64,000 nt of DNA from Oscillospiraceae bacterium. GTDB taxonomy: Bacteria > Bacillota > Clostridia > Oscillospirales > Oscillospiraceae. The stretch covers positions 28,429 through 92,428 of the forward strand of contig JAFRER010000022.1 of the NCBI GenBank assembly GCA_017434755.1. The letters are read 5' to 3'. Within the stretch, counting starts at the first letter, position 1. Each line of letters opens with the position of its first letter. The notes below the pieces were generated by a model. That model saw only the letters and a program-made list of their open reading frames with translations, was not told the origin of the DNA and did not search any database. The translations under genes were made by a program, and so were the position numbers. Positions 24,574 through 35,443 of the stretch are shown in pieces.

Positions 24574-24597
24574 ATTCAACACTTTGCAGGAGCAGAA

Positions 24598-25713
24598 ATG
24601 GACTACACTTTGTGCGTACCTTGCCTTCTGGGCCTTGAGAGCCTCATTGCCGATGAGCTCAAGCGTATGGATATTCCGGACGTAAAATCCGAAAACGGAA
24701 GAGTGTACTTCCGCGGAGGTCCGGAGGCCGTCGCGGCGGCAAATATTGGCTTACGCTGCGGAGAGCGCGTGCTGTTGGAGGTCGGGCGCTTCGACGCGCT
24801 GAGCTTCGATGAACTGTTTGAAAAAACCAGGGCACTGCCTTGGGAGGAATTCATCCCGGCGGACGGAGCGTTCCCTGTAAAAGGCTACAGTTTGAATTCA
24901 AAGCTCTTTTCTGTATCCGACTGCCAGAAGATCATCAAGAAAGCCGTCGTTGAGCGCCTGAAAGCCCATCACGCGGGCATTCAGTGGTTCGAGGAGAGCG
25001 GTGCCTTGTATCAGATCCAGTTTTCGATCATGAAGGACAATGTCTCCCTCTGCATCGACACATCCGGTCAGGGCCTGCACAAACGCGGATACCGTCCCGC
25101 GCACAGGGAGGCCCCGCTGAAGGAGACCATGGCCGCTTCCATGGTGAAGCTGTCTCGCTACAGGGGACGGGAGGACTTCTGCGACCCCTTCTGCGGCAGC
25201 GGGACCATCCCCATAGAGGCGGCACTGATCGCGCGGAACATTGCTCCGGGGATCAGCCGGACTTTCACCGCCATGAGCTGGCCGCAGATCGACAGGACCG
25301 TCTGGATCCGGACAAAGGAAGCGGCGCGGGCAAAGGAGTATCAAGGCGAGTATCGTATCGCGGGCAGCGACATCGATCCCGCCGCCATCGAGATGGCAAA
25401 GGAAAATGCCAGACGCGCCGGCGTGGCGGACATCATCCGGTTCGAAGTCGCGGATGCGACCAGATTCGACCGGAAGACGGAAAACGGCATCATCGTGACC
25501 AATCCTCCCTACGGGGAACGGATCATGGAGAAGCAGGAGGCGGAGGAACTCTACCGCGGATTCGGAAAAAGGTTCCTTGCTTCCGAAAACTGGAAACTCT
25601 ATCTTCTCTCCTCCCACACGGAATTCGAGCGGACCTTCGGAAAGCCCGCCGACAAAAAGCGCAAGCTCTACAACGGCATGATCAAATGCGACCTTTTCAT
25701 GTACTTTAAATAA
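24598..25713 (+). CDS. THUMP-domain RNA (guanine-N2)-methyltransferase, RlmL/YpsC type
   Basis: A 371-residue SAM-dependent RNA methyltransferase. The N-terminal part (about 1-60, CVPCLLGLESLIADELKRM and VYFRGG) and THUMP domain (about 60-155) bind RNA. The catalytic Rossmann domain has a SAM loop variant FCDPFCGSGTIPIEAALIA, GSDIDPAAIEMAKENA and the catalytic NPPY motif (VTNPPYGERI). It corresponds to the N-terminal methyltransferase of E. coli RlmL and to Bacillus YpsC, which modify 23S rRNA. The start at ATG 24598 follows CAGGAG; MYNIQHF upstream overlaps the promoter. Confidence 0.93.
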   Translation: MDYTLCVPCLLGLESLIADELKRMDIPDVKSENGRVYFRGGPEAVAAANIGLRCGERVLLEVGRFDALSFDELFEKTRALPWEEFIPADGAFPVKGYSLNSKLFSVSDCQKIIKKAVVERLKAHHAGIQWFEESGALYQIQFSIMKDNVSLCIDTSGQGLHKRGYRPAHREAPLKETMAASMVKLSRYRGREDFCDPFCGSGTIPIEAALIARNIAPGISRTFTAMSWPQIDRTVWIRTKEAARAKEYQGEYRIAGSDIDPAAIEMAKENARRAGVADIIRFEVADATRFDRKTENGIIVTNPPYGERIMEKQEAEELYRGFGKRFLASENWKLYLLSSHTEFERTFGKPADKKRKLYNGMIKCDLFMYFK

Positions 25714-25729
25714 AGGAAGGTATCGGACA

Positions 25730-26647
25730 ATGAAGCATCTGTTTATCGTGAACCCTGCTGCTGGCGGCACGGACAGGACGGAAGAGATAAAAGCACTGGC
25801 TCAGAAGTCTTTCGAAACCCGGGAGGACGATTTCGAGGTTTACACGACCAAGGCTCCCGGCGACGCCACGGATGAGGTCATCCGCAGAGCGGATACCGGC
25901 GAGCAAGTCCGCGTCTATTCCTGCGGCGGTGACGGCACCTTCAACGAATGCGTCAGCGGTGCGGTCGGCAGGGAGAACGTTGCGGTCTGTCCCTTCCCCT
26001 TTGGTACCGGTAATGACTTCTGCCGGATGTTCGGCGATGAGCAGTCCCTGTTCACCGATATGGACGCCGTGCTCGACGGTACGGAGCACAGCATCGACAT
26101 CATTGACTGCAACGGCCGTTACAGTGTGAACCTCTGCTCGGTCGGCATCGACGCAAGGATCGGAACCAACGTGCACAAATATACTTCTTTCCCCCTTTTC
26201 CGCGGCGGTGTCGGCTACGTCATCTCCGCAATCGTGGAGGTCTTCAAAGGCATCAGCACGCACATGGTGATCCGTTCTGACAACTTCACGGCGGACGGAA
26301 AATACTCTCTCGTCTGCGCCTGCAACGGCAGGTTTTACGGCGGCGGCTTCAATCCCTCGGCCAACGCGATGCCGGACGACGGGATCCTGGATATCTACAT
26401 CGTACAGGGAGTCAGCCTTATTAAGCTTGCCGGCCTGATCGGCAAATACGCCAAGGGCCGCGCTGACGAGCTGCCGAAGTACATCACCCATCTGCGCAGT
26501 GACAACGTGTCGATCGAGTTTGACGAGGAGAATGTCATCAATCTTGACGGAGAGGCCGTTTTCGCGAAGAAAGTCGACATGAAGCTGATCCCCGGAGCGG
26601 TGAAGATCGTTGTCCCGAAAGGCATGCGCTTCTTCGAAAAAACGTAA
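25730..26647 (+). CDS. Diacylglycerol kinase-like lipid kinase (DgkB/YegS family)
   Basis: A 305-residue kinase of the DAGK catalytic family. The nucleotide site shows FIVNPAAGG at the start, YSCGGDGTFNECVSG at about 65-78 and PFGTGNDFCRMF at about 89-100. The C-terminal lobe has the LVCACNGRFYGGGFNPSANA and DGILDIYIV motifs and the usual late Gly-Glu (NLDGEAVF). It phosphorylates diacylglycerol or a related lipid and recycles lipids in the inner leaflet. It lies 16 bp after the RNA methyltransferase and is probably co-transcribed with it. Confidence 0.92.
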   Translation: MKHLFIVNPAAGGTDRTEEIKALAQKSFETREDDFEVYTTKAPGDATDEVIRRADTGEQVRVYSCGGDGTFNECVSGAVGRENVAVCPFPFGTGNDFCRMFGDEQSLFTDMDAVLDGTEHSIDIIDCNGRYSVNLCSVGIDARIGTNVHKYTSFPLFRGGVGYVISAIVEVFKGISTHMVIRSDNFTADGKYSLVCACNGRFYGGGFNPSANAMPDDGILDIYIVQGVSLIKLAGLIGKYAKGRADELPKYITHLRSDNVSIEFDEENVINLDGEAVFAKKVDMKLIPGAVKIVVPKGMRFFEKT

Positions 26648-26690
26648 TAAAAAATTAATAAAGTTTCTGCCGGTTTTTCCCCTCAGGGTA

Positions 26691-26718
26691 TTGCAAAAAA
26701 TTTAAAATGTGCTATTAT
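26691..26718 (+). promoter_or_regulatory. Promoter of groESL
   Basis: TTGCAA (26691-26696), 16-nt spacer, TATTAT (26713-26718), directly before the CIRCE element. Confidence 0.8.
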
Positions 26719-26719
26719 A

Positions 26720-26760
26720 AGCATCGTTAGCACTCAGGCTGTTTGAGTGCTAACGATGCT
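26720..26760 (+). promoter_or_regulatory. CIRCE operator (HrcA-binding site)
   Basis: TTAGCACTC (26727-26735), 9 nt, GAGTGCTAA (26745-26753): an exact CIRCE element. The symmetry continues for seven more bases on each side, giving 16-bp arms. HrcA bound here would block the start of groESL transcription. Confidence 0.97.
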
Positions 26761-26794
26761 GAAATATGTAAAAACTTTATTGGAGGTATATATG

Positions 26795-27079
26795 ATGAAA
26801 CTCAGACCATTGGCTGACAGAGTAGTTCTGGTGCAGAACGCGGCGGAAGAGCGCACCTCTTCCGGCATTTTCCTCACCGCTGCAGCGCAGGAGAAGCCCG
26901 AAGTGTACCAGGTATGTGAAGTCGGCCCCGGCGGTGTCGTTGACGGCAACGAGGTGGTCATGACCGTTGAGGTCGGCCAGAAAGTGCTTGTAGGCAAGTA
27001 CACCGGAACCAAGGTAAAACTGGATGATGTGGAATACACCATCGTTCGTCAGAATGACATTCTGGCGGTCATTGAATAA
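26795..27079 (+). CDS. groES: Co-chaperonin GroES
   Basis: A 94-residue subunit of the heptameric lid of GroEL. The family body is complete: MKLRPLADRVVLVQNAAEER, the mobile loop (SSGIFLTAAAQEKP), VGPGGVVDGNEV, and KVLVGKYTGTKVKLDDVEY. Two consecutive ATGs (26792 and 26795) follow GGAGG; the second has the better spacing and the usual N-terminus. CIRCE-controlled and 15 bp upstream of groEL. Confidence 0.97.
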   Translation: MKLRPLADRVVLVQNAAEERTSSGIFLTAAAQEKPEVYQVCEVGPGGVVDGNEVVMTVEVGQKVLVGKYTGTKVKLDDVEYTIVRQNDILAVIE

Positions 27080-28720
<1,641 letters not shown>

Positions 28721-28744
28721 TACGGCTGAAAACAGATAAAACAG

Positions 28745-28788
28745 AACACCGTGAGATGCTCAAACATCTCACGGTGTTTTCTTTTTTG
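28745..28788. terminator. Bidirectional terminator between groEL and the pentose operon
   Basis: Perfect 14-bp stem (28745-28758 with 28765-28778) followed by TTTTCTTTTTT. Confidence 0.92.
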
Positions 28789-28799
28789 TTCGCTGCCGT

Positions 28800-29489
28800 T
28801 TATGACTGCCCGTAATAGGCGTTCTTACCATGCTTCCGCAGATAATGCCGGTCCAGAAGCGCCTGCTGCATAGGGCCGCGCGAAGGATCCAGGACCATGG
28901 CGTGCCAGTCCATAAAGGCGATCTCCTCCATCACGACGGCATTGTGCACCGCGTTCATCGGATCCGTTCCCCAGGCGAAGGGGCCGTGTGAGTTCACGAG
29001 AACGCCGGGAACAGCGGCCGGATCAAGCTTAGCAAAGGTCTCAATGATGACCTTGCCGGTTTCTTTTTCGTATTCACCGCGGATCTCTTCATCTGTCATC
29101 GGCCGGGTACAGGGGATCTCGCCGTAGAAATAATCCGCATGCGTCGTACCCATGGCAGGGATACCGCGTCCCGCCTGAGCAAATGTCGTTGCCCAGCGGG
29201 AATGGGTGTGGACGATGCCTCCGCAATCCGGAAAAGCCTTGTATAGTTCAGCATGCGTTGCCGTATCGCTGGAGGGTTTCCATTTTCCCTCCACGACTTT
29301 ACCCTCGAGATCCGTTACCACCATGTCTTCCGGACGCATTCCGCTGTAGGAAACACCGGACGGTTTGATCACCATCAGGCCGCTCTTCCGGTCGATCCCG
29401 CTGACGTTGCCCCAGGTAAAGGTGACCAGCTCATACTTCGGCAGGAGCAGGTTCGCAGCACAGACGAGTTCTTTCAGCTCCTCCAGCAT
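28800..29489 (-). CDS. araD: L-ribulose-5-phosphate 4-epimerase
   Basis: A 229-residue Zn-dependent class II aldolase-fold enzyme that converts L-ribulose 5-phosphate to D-xylulose 5-phosphate. Conserved elements: the phosphate-binding [10 protein letters not shown] and [10 protein letters not shown], zinc ligands in [12 protein letters not shown] and the later [12 protein letters not shown], and [15 protein letters not shown], which is diagnostic for AraD. The ATG at 29489 is set by GGAGG at normal spacing; the stop of the kinase gene lies just upstream, so the two are translationally coupled. Last gene of the pentose operon. Confidence 0.95.
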   Translation of the reverse strand: MLEELKELVCAANLLLPKYELVTFTWGNVSGIDRKSGLMVIKPSGVSYSGMRPEDMVVTDLEGKVVEGKWKPSSDTATHAELYKAFPDCGGIVHTHSRWATTFAQAGRGIPAMGTTHADYFYGEIPCTRPMTDEEIRGEYEKETGKVIIETFAKLDPAAVPGVLVNSHGPFAWGTDPMNAVHNAVVMEEIAFMDWHAMVLDPSRGPMQQALLDRHYLRKHGKNAYYGQS

Positions 29490-29490
29490 A

Positions 29491-31047
29491 TCAGAGTACC
29501 TCCACCGCACAGCGTTCCATCGGAAGCGCGCTCCTATAGCGTTTCAGGAATGTATTGAAGCCCTTTATATCCTCTTCCGCAGCCATCAGTGTGGAGGACT
29601 TTGCTTCGGAGAAGACCCTGTTATCCAGATAGTCCGGAAGGCTTTCTCCCTCATGCTTCCACAGCATATAGGCGGCAAGCAGAGCCATGCCATAGGGGCC
29701 GCCCTCGCCTGCTGTTTCCATCACAGATACAGGCGCGCCGACGGCGGCGGAAAGCATTCTCTGTCCGACCTCCGGCGTCTTGAAGAAGCCTCCGTGGCCG
29801 TACAGCCGGTCGATCTCCACATGCTCACTCTGCGTGAGGATGTCCAGCCCGATCTTCAATGTCGCAAGCGCAGAAAGCAGATGGGTGCGCATGAAGTTTG
29901 CCAAGGTAAACCGTGCGTTCGGCAAACGGGCAAAGACCGGACGGCCCTCGTCCAGATCCGTGACGCCTTCCCCGGAGAAGTAGTTGAAACTCAACAGCCC
30001 GCCGCAGTCCGTATCGCCTTCGAGCGCCTTTCGGAAGAGCGCGATGAACAGTTCTTTCTTGCTCTTTTCCACGCCCATCAGTCCGCAGAATTCCCAGAAA
30101 AGGCCGACCCAGGCGTTGATATCACTGGTGCAGTTGTTGCAGTGCACCATGGCAACAGGCAGTCCGTCCGGCGTGGTCACCATGTCGATCTCCCTGTGAA
30201 CGCCAAGCTCTTTGTCCGTGACGATCATGGCAAAATCCGAAGTCCCCGCGCTGACGTTTCCGGTGCGGACCCGTACCGAATTCGTGGCCGCCATGCCGGT
30301 GCCCGCATCGCCCTCGCAGGGCGCCACGGGGATACCGGGCTGCAGCATTCCGCCGGGATCGAGAAACAGCGCCCCCTCGGGAGTCAGCACTCCGGCATTT
30401 GCCCCGGCGGGCAGGACCTTCGGCAGAATGGTGCGAAGGTCCATACCGGTCAGATCGCGGAACTTCCGGACCATGTCCTCATCGTAATCGAGCGCAGCGC
30501 TGTCGATCGGAAACATGCCGCTCGCTTCGCCCACGCCCATCCGCTTCTCTCCGGTAAGACGCCAATGGATATAGCCTGCCAGGGTGGTAAGATAGTCTAT
30601 ATCCTTCACGTGCTCTTCACCATTCAGAATGGCCTGGTACAGATGCGCGATGCTCCAGCGCTGAGGGATGTTGAAGGCAAAGAGCGCCGTCAGCTTTTCC
30701 GCGGCTTCGCCGGTGATGGTGTTGCGCCAGGTGCGAAACTCCGCCAGCTGCCTTCCGTCCTTGTCGAAGGGAAGATAGCCGTGCATCATCGCGGAGACAC
30801 CGATCGCTCCGACCGTCGTCAGTTCCGTATCAAATTTTGCCTTGACGTCCGCTTTCAGATCGGCAAAGCAGGTCCGGAGTCCGTTATGGACATCCTCGAG
30901 GGAGTATGTCCATATTCCGTTTACCAGCTGGTTTTCCCATTCAAAATCGCCCGAGGCGATGGGAACATGGTTCTCATCGATGAGAACCGCCTTGATCCGG
31001 GTGGAACCGAGCTCGATCCCAAGCGCGGTCTTTTTCAGGTCGATCAT
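29491..31047 (-). CDS. FGGY-family carbohydrate kinase, probable L-ribulokinase
   Basis: A 518-residue sugar kinase of the FGGY/actin-ATPase fold. It has the phosphate 1 loop [52 protein letters not shown], the catalytic Asp region [14 protein letters not shown] with the [11 protein letters not shown] strand, and the late adenosine motif [13 protein letters not shown]. Its neighbours are an isomerase and a 4-epimerase, which points to phosphorylation of L-ribulose. It is closer in look to the group of Clostridial/Actinobacterial kinases than to E. coli AraB, so xylulokinase-like activity cannot be excluded. ATG 31047 overlaps the isomerase stop (ATGA). Confidence 0.88.
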   Translation of the reverse strand: MIDLKKTALGIELGSTRIKAVLIDENHVPIASGDFEWENQLVNGIWTYSLEDVHNGLRTCFADLKADVKAKFDTELTTVGAIGVSAMMHGYLPFDKDGRQLAEFRTWRNTITGEAAEKLTALFAFNIPQRWSIAHLYQAILNGEEHVKDIDYLTTLAGYIHWRLTGEKRMGVGEASGMFPIDSAALDYDEDMVRKFRDLTGMDLRTILPKVLPAGANAGVLTPEGALFLDPGGMLQPGIPVAPCEGDAGTGMAATNSVRVRTGNVSAGTSDFAMIVTDKELGVHREIDMVTTPDGLPVAMVHCNNCTSDINAWVGLFWEFCGLMGVEKSKKELFIALFRKALEGDTDCGGLLSFNYFSGEGVTDLDEGRPVFARLPNARFTLANFMRTHLLSALATLKIGLDILTQSEHVEIDRLYGHGGFFKTPEVGQRMLSAAVGAPVSVMETAGEGGPYGMALLAAYMLWKHEGESLPDYLDNRVFSEAKSSTLMAAEEDIKGFNTFLKRYRSALPMERCAVEVL

Positions 31048-32519
31048 GCGAAAGGGTTCTCCGTGGGATACGGCAGGCACTTGGGCTGGTTGTATCCGAT
31101 GTCCTTTACGCCGAGGAACTTGAACACCTCAAAGAGTGCCTTGCCGTGATGGCCGAAGGCAACGGCACCGTGGTGCGGGAAGCGTTTCTGGATCAGTACG
31201 TGCCGGTAGAAGCGGCCCATCTCCTGGATGGCGAACACGCCGATCCCGCCGAAGCTCGTGGTTGCAACGGGCAGCACTTCGCCCTCAGCGATGTAGGAAC
31301 GGAGCACACCCTCACTGTCGCACTGGAGACGGAAGAAGGTGATCTCTCCGGGAGCGATGTCACCCTCAAGGGTGCCGCGGGTGAAGTCAGGCTCGCTTCC
31401 TTCCGGCTCGAGCAGACGGTGCTGGATGAGCTGATACTTGACGGCGCGGTCGGCGCACATCTTGCAGCTGGGGGTGTTGCCGCAGTGGAAGCCCATGAAG
31501 GTATCGGTCAGGGCGTAATCGTACTTGCCCTTGATCTCGCTCTCCCACATCTTTGCGGGGACGGAGTTGTTGATATCGAGGATAGTCACCGCATCGCCGG
31601 AGACGCAGGCGCCGATGTATTCGCTGAGGGCGCCGTAGATGTCGACCTCGCAGCTCACGGGGATGCCGCGTGCGGCAAGACGAGAGTTGACGTAGCAGGG
31701 CTCAAAGCCGAACTGTTCGGGGAAGGCCGGCCAGCACTTGTCCGCAAAAGCGACATATTTGCGCGCGCCCTTGTGTCCCTCCGCCCAGTCGAGGAGCGTG
31801 AGTTCAAACTGTGCCATGCGCTCGAGCATATCCGGGAAGTATCTGCCTTCGCCCATCTCGGCCGCCATATCGGCGCAGACCTCCTGGATCCGCGGGTCGC
31901 CCTTGTGGGCTTTGTAGCTTACGAGAAGATCGAGCTCGGAGTTCTCCTCCACCTCGATGCCCAGCTCATAGAGGCCCTTGATGGGCGCGTTGCAGGCAAA
32001 GAAGTCCTGCGGACGAGGGCCGAAGGTGATGATCTTCAGATTCTGCACGCCGATGATCGCACGGGCGATGGGATAAAACTCCTTGATCTTCTGACCGAGC
32101 TCCTCCGCGGAACCGACAGGATACTCGGGAATGTAGCCCTTGAGATGGCGCATGCCCAGGTTGTAGGAGCAGTTGAGCATGCCGCAGTAGGCGTCGCCGC
32201 GGCCGTTGATCAGGTCGCCGTCCCCTTCCGCGGCCGCTACGAACATGCAGGGGCCGTCAAAGTATTTGGCGATCAGCGTCTCGGGCGTTTCAGGGCCGAA
32301 GTTGCCGAGGAAAACCACAAGCGCGTTGCATCCGGCCGCTTTCACATCATCCACGGCCTTGAGCATATCGCTCTCATTCTCCACGGTAACGGGGCACTCG
32401 TAAATATTGCCGCCGCAGACCCTGACAATGGCTTCACGGCGAGCGATGGACAGTCCGATGGGGAAGCAGTCTCTGGATACGGCAATGATGCCGAGTTTTA
32501 CTTCGGGAATATTGTTCAT
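31044..32519 (-). CDS. L-fucose/L-arabinose isomerase superfamily protein
   Basis: A 491-residue isomerase of the FucI/AraA superfamily (the COG2407-like group rather than classical AraA). It shows [36 protein letters not shown] in the N-terminal domain, the middle-domain [19 protein letters not shown] with a candidate metal-ligand Glu/Asp, and [16 protein letters not shown], with a His in [20 protein letters not shown] near the end. Context (AraD, kinase, AraR-like regulator) suggests L-arabinose to L-ribulose conversion. Its ATG shares one base with the stop of the DUF4867 gene. The substrate is inferred from context only. Confidence 0.87.
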   Translation of the reverse strand: MNNIPEVKLGIIAVSRDCFPIGLSIARREAIVRVCGGNIYECPVTVENESDMLKAVDDVKAAGCNALVVFLGNFGPETPETLIAKYFDGPCMFVAAAEGDGDLINGRGDAYCGMLNCSYNLGMRHLKGYIPEYPVGSAEELGQKIKEFYPIARAIIGVQNLKIITFGPRPQDFFACNAPIKGLYELGIEVEENSELDLLVSYKAHKGDPRIQEVCADMAAEMGEGRYFPDMLERMAQFELTLLDWAEGHKGARKYVAFADKCWPAFPEQFGFEPCYVNSRLAARGIPVSCEVDIYGALSEYIGACVSGDAVTILDINNSVPAKMWESEIKGKYDYALTDTFMGFHCGNTPSCKMCADRAVKYQLIQHRLLEPEGSEPDFTRGTLEGDIAPGEITFFRLQCDSEGVLRSYIAEGEVLPVATTSFGGIGVFAIQEMGRFYRHVLIQKRFPHHGAVAFGHHGKALFEVFKFLGVKDIGYNQPKCLPYPTENPFA

Positions 32520-33154
32520 TATATTTCCTCCTTAATATCTATGTTTTCACCGGTAAGACCGATATATGCGCCTTTTGATGCCTCGGACGAATCCCTGTGG
32601 GCAAGAAGCCACTTGTTGCGCGCCCAGAGCCGGCGGTCTTCTTCATTCTGCGGCTCGATGACGGGCATCTCCGTATTCGTCCCCTTCGGCAGGGCAACCG
32701 CCACACGGAATCCCTCCGCGGCGCTGACGTGGCAGGGGGCGTAGTGCAAAGCGGTGGCATAGACCTCCACCACTGCTCCCGCAGGTGCGCGGAAGGCCTT
32801 CACCTTTGCGGTATCCAGCTTCCCGTTCTCGATGTCGTCCTCACACGCAAGAAGGAGGACAAAATCGCCCGTGCCGATGTTGATCTCACTGTCCCTGTGG
32901 TATTCGAGGCAGTTGAGTTTTGTGTTGTGACCCCAGCACATGCCGAGCTGGAGCGGCATTCCGCCGTATGCGCGGTCGCGCAGCAGAGGAAAGATCCCGC
33001 AGTCTTCCAGTGAGCGGATAGATGCCTCATAGGCTGTTCCGGTCTCCGGGAGAGGGATGGCCAGCATCGCTTCCTGAAGCTCCTTCGTGTCATAGCCATC
33101 CAGAACCTTGCCGTATGGCCGGAATTCGGGATCATAGACAGAGAAAATTTTCAA
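32519..33154 (-). CDS. DUF4867 (cupin-like) protein in the pentose operon
   Basis: A 211-residue cytoplasmic protein matching DUF4867: KIFSVYDPEFRPYGKVLDGY at the start, YGGMPLQLGMCWGHNTKLNC and LEYHRDSEINIGTGDFVLLL in the middle, and PAGAVVEVYATALHYAPCHV. The His-rich strands (GHNTKLNCLEYHRDSE, LHYAPCH) have the look of a cupin barrel that could hold a metal and sugar. It is probably a sugar-handling enzyme, such as an epimerase, mutarotase or lyol-type isomerase, but this is inference. The start codon is TTG (33154) behind AAGGAG with a 10-nt spacer; a nearby ATG is out of frame. One-base overlap (TAATG) with the isomerase gene. Confidence 0.85.
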   Translation of the reverse strand: MKIFSVYDPEFRPYGKVLDGYDTKELQEAMLAIPLPETGTAYEASIRSLEDCGIFPLLRDRAYGGMPLQLGMCWGHNTKLNCLEYHRDSEINIGTGDFVLLLACEDDIENGKLDTAKVKAFRAPAGAVVEVYATALHYAPCHVSAAEGFRVAVALPKGTNTEMPVIEPQNEEDRRLWARNKWLLAHRDSSEASKGAYIGLTGENIDIKEEI

Positions 33155-33236
33155 ATCCTTTCATCTCCTTGAACAGGGTTTTTTGTAGGGTAAGTGTATT
33201 GTATGGCAGATCGTCGCGGGATGCAAGTGCGATCCG

Positions 33237-34364
33237 TCACGAAGATCCGCTTTGCGCAGCCGGGTCTTCCGTCTTTTTCTTTTTGCCGTCCGGACCCTTT
33301 CTCTTTCTGCTCCCGCTGCGGTTTTTCCGCATCAGGACAACGCTCTGCAGCAGGATGAAGAAGCTCAGCATCGCTCCGTTGGCCATTTCCTGCCACCAGG
33401 AAGCGTTCAGGGGGCTGAGGGCAATGATCTTCTGAATCGTGGCAAGGATCATAGTACCGAAGAAGGTCCCGATCACGCCGCCGACGCCGCCGGTGAGCAG
33501 TGTGCCTCCTATGATGGAGGAGGCGATGGCGTCCATCTCGCTGCGCATGGCCACGCTGGCGTTGCCTGCGGGCTTGTGCATCAGGAAGACGAAGCCTGCC
33601 AGACCGCTCAGCAGTCCGCTGATCACATAGCTCCAAAAGATCGTGTTTTTCACGTTTATTCCGAGCATCAGGGCGCTCTGCCGGTTGCCGCCGACCGCGT
33701 AGATGCCTCTGCCGAGCTTCGTGTAGCGAAGCAGGAGGAACATCAGAAAGACGACCGCCACCGCGACAACTGCCCCGATCTCGATCTTGGCCGGGATAAG
33801 ATTGCCGTTCTGAGCAACATAGCCGAGCCAGGAGATTTTAAGTTTCGTGCTGACAAGGGCCAGAAATCCTTCGTTCGTCACCTTGACAGGATTCACGGAG
33901 AGGATCGTGGTCAGGCCCCGGGCAAGGAACATGCCCGCAAGCGTAACGATAAACGGCTGGATCTCAAGATGACTGACAAGAAAGCCCTGCAGAAGTCCGA
34001 ATCCAAGCCCGATTCCGAGCGCGAGCAGGAATGTGAGAAGGATGCTGAGAAAAGCGCTTTCGATCCCGTTGTTGTTCAGGAACAGCGCACAGCTCATGAC
34101 GGTCAGCCCGATCACACCGCCGACGCTTATGTTGATGCCGCCGCCGATCATGACAATCGTCAGGGCACAGGAGATGATGATGAGCGCCGCGTTATCATTG
34201 AGCAGATCAAAGATCATTTGCGGCTTCAGGAAGCCGCCGCCGAGCGTGAGCATGGCTCCGATATACATGGCAGCAAAAATCCCTATGCTGATGAACATCA
34301 GCATCTGGGTATCGGTCAGCGGTTCACGCCGACCGAGCGCAAAGCCTTTCCGTTTCTCTTTCAT
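33237..34364 (-). CDS. Sugar ABC transporter permease (RbsC/YjfF type)
   Basis: A 375-residue permease with about 9-10 transmembrane segments of the branched-chain/ribose permease family. Recognisable parts are LIIISCALTIVMIGGGINIS, the conserved GFLVSHLEIQPFIVTLAGMF, YAVGGNRQSALMLGINV and the loop that docks on the ATPase. A basic, charged C-terminal tail (about 350-375) is cytoplasmic. ATG 34364 begins five bases after the stop of the first permease. The binding site is not readable. With the neighbouring permease it forms a heterodimer, as in YtfT/YjfF galactofuranose-type systems. Confidence 0.92.
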   Translation of the reverse strand: MKEKRKGFALGRREPLTDTQMLMFISIGIFAAMYIGAMLTLGGGFLKPQMIFDLLNDNAALIIISCALTIVMIGGGINISVGGVIGLTVMSCALFLNNNGIESAFLSILLTFLLALGIGLGFGLLQGFLVSHLEIQPFIVTLAGMFLARGLTTILSVNPVKVTNEGFLALVSTKLKISWLGYVAQNGNLIPAKIEIGAVVAVAVVFLMFLLLRYTKLGRGIYAVGGNRQSALMLGINVKNTIFWSYVISGLLSGLAGFVFLMHKPAGNASVAMRSEMDAIASSIIGGTLLTGGVGGVIGTFFGTMILATIQKIIALSPLNASWWQEMANGAMLSFFILLQSVVLMRKNRSGSRKRKGPDGKKKKTEDPAAQSGSS

Positions 34365-34369
34365 TCCGC

Positions 34370-35443
34370 TCACCCCTCTTTCTCCGCGCCTTCCGGCACA
34401 GGGACGGGGCGCAGTCGTTTCCAAAGGGCGGTAAGCTTGTTTTTGACCACCGGAGAACCGGCGACCACGATGATGATGATCACGATCGCCTTATACGCCT
34501 TGACGTTCACAGGCGCCACATTCATGGCATACAGCGTGGTGGTGAGCATCTGGATAATGTATGCGCCCAGGATGCTTCCGCTCAGCTTGAAGCGCCCGCC
34601 GCCGAGACTGTTGCCGCCAATGGCGACTGCAAGGATCGCATCCATTTCGATGTCCACCAGCAGGGTCTTGTGATTGAGCTGACCCAGGCGGCATACGCCT
34701 ATCAGGCTGGCTACGGACACGCAGACGCCCAGCAGGATGAAACATATCAGTTTGATCATGATCGGGTTCATTCCGTTGAGTCTGGCCGCTCCCTGGTTGA
34801 TACCGACCGATTGGATATAAAGGCGGAGGCTTGTAAATTTAAAAATCAGAAACAGCAGCAGCCCTACAAGTATCACTGCAAATATGGGAGTCGGGACGGG
34901 TATGCCCGGAATCGTCTTGCCAATTGAACTGATGATGCTGCTTTTCAGCTGCGGCGTGGCGTCGCCGTTGATCCAGTAGGCGATCGAGCGCGCGCAGGAA
35001 TAGAGGATCAGCGTCGCGATCATCGGCTGTATCTTGAACACAGCCACCAGCGTGCCGTTGAAAAGTTTGAAGACTATGGTCGCAAGACAGCAGAGCACAA
35101 ACGCAAGGATCACGCTGCCGATCGTAATGGCACCCATCCCCTGCAGGACCTTGACAAACACGGCGCCGGCGATCGCTCCGACCGCGCCGACCGAGATGTC
35201 CTGCCCGCCGCAGGCCGCGGTGACCAGTGTCATGCCCATGGCGATGATCGCCAGTTCGCTCGCGCTGTCTATAATGCTGATCAGGTTGCCGGTCAGTACG
35301 ATATTCCCGGCGTTGTTAACGCGCATGCCGATCGAGAAAAAGCTTATGTCACGGAAGATGTTGAACACGATCAGAATGCCCAGCGCCACCAGCGGGATCA
35401 GCAGCTGACCGAGTCCGGAGGAAGTTTTTCTGTTCTGTTTCAT
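34370..35443 (-). CDS. Sugar ABC transporter permease (RbsC/YtfT type)
   Basis: A 357-residue permease paired with the next gene. It has ELAIIAMGMTLVTAACGGQD, ISVGAVGAIAGAVFVKVLQG, the FKIQPMIATLILYSCARSI segment, GAARLNGMNPIMIKLICF and ILAVAIGGNSLGGGRF, all typical of the family. Nine or ten hydrophobic segments. Its start codon overlaps the ATPase stop by ATGA, so translation is coupled. The N-terminal 13 residues are cytoplasmic and basic. Confidence 0.92.
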   Translation of the reverse strand: MKQNRKTSSGLGQLLIPLVALGILIVFNIFRDISFFSIGMRVNNAGNIVLTGNLISIIDSASELAIIAMGMTLVTAACGGQDISVGAVGAIAGAVFVKVLQGMGAITIGSVILAFVLCCLATIVFKLFNGTLVAVFKIQPMIATLILYSCARSIAYWINGDATPQLKSSIISSIGKTIPGIPVPTPIFAVILVGLLLFLIFKFTSLRLYIQSVGINQGAARLNGMNPIMIKLICFILLGVCVSVASLIGVCRLGQLNHKTLLVDIEMDAILAVAIGGNSLGGGRFKLSGSILGAYIIQMLTTTLYAMNVAPVNVKAYKAIVIIIIVVAGSPVVKNKLTALWKRLRPVPVPEGAEKEG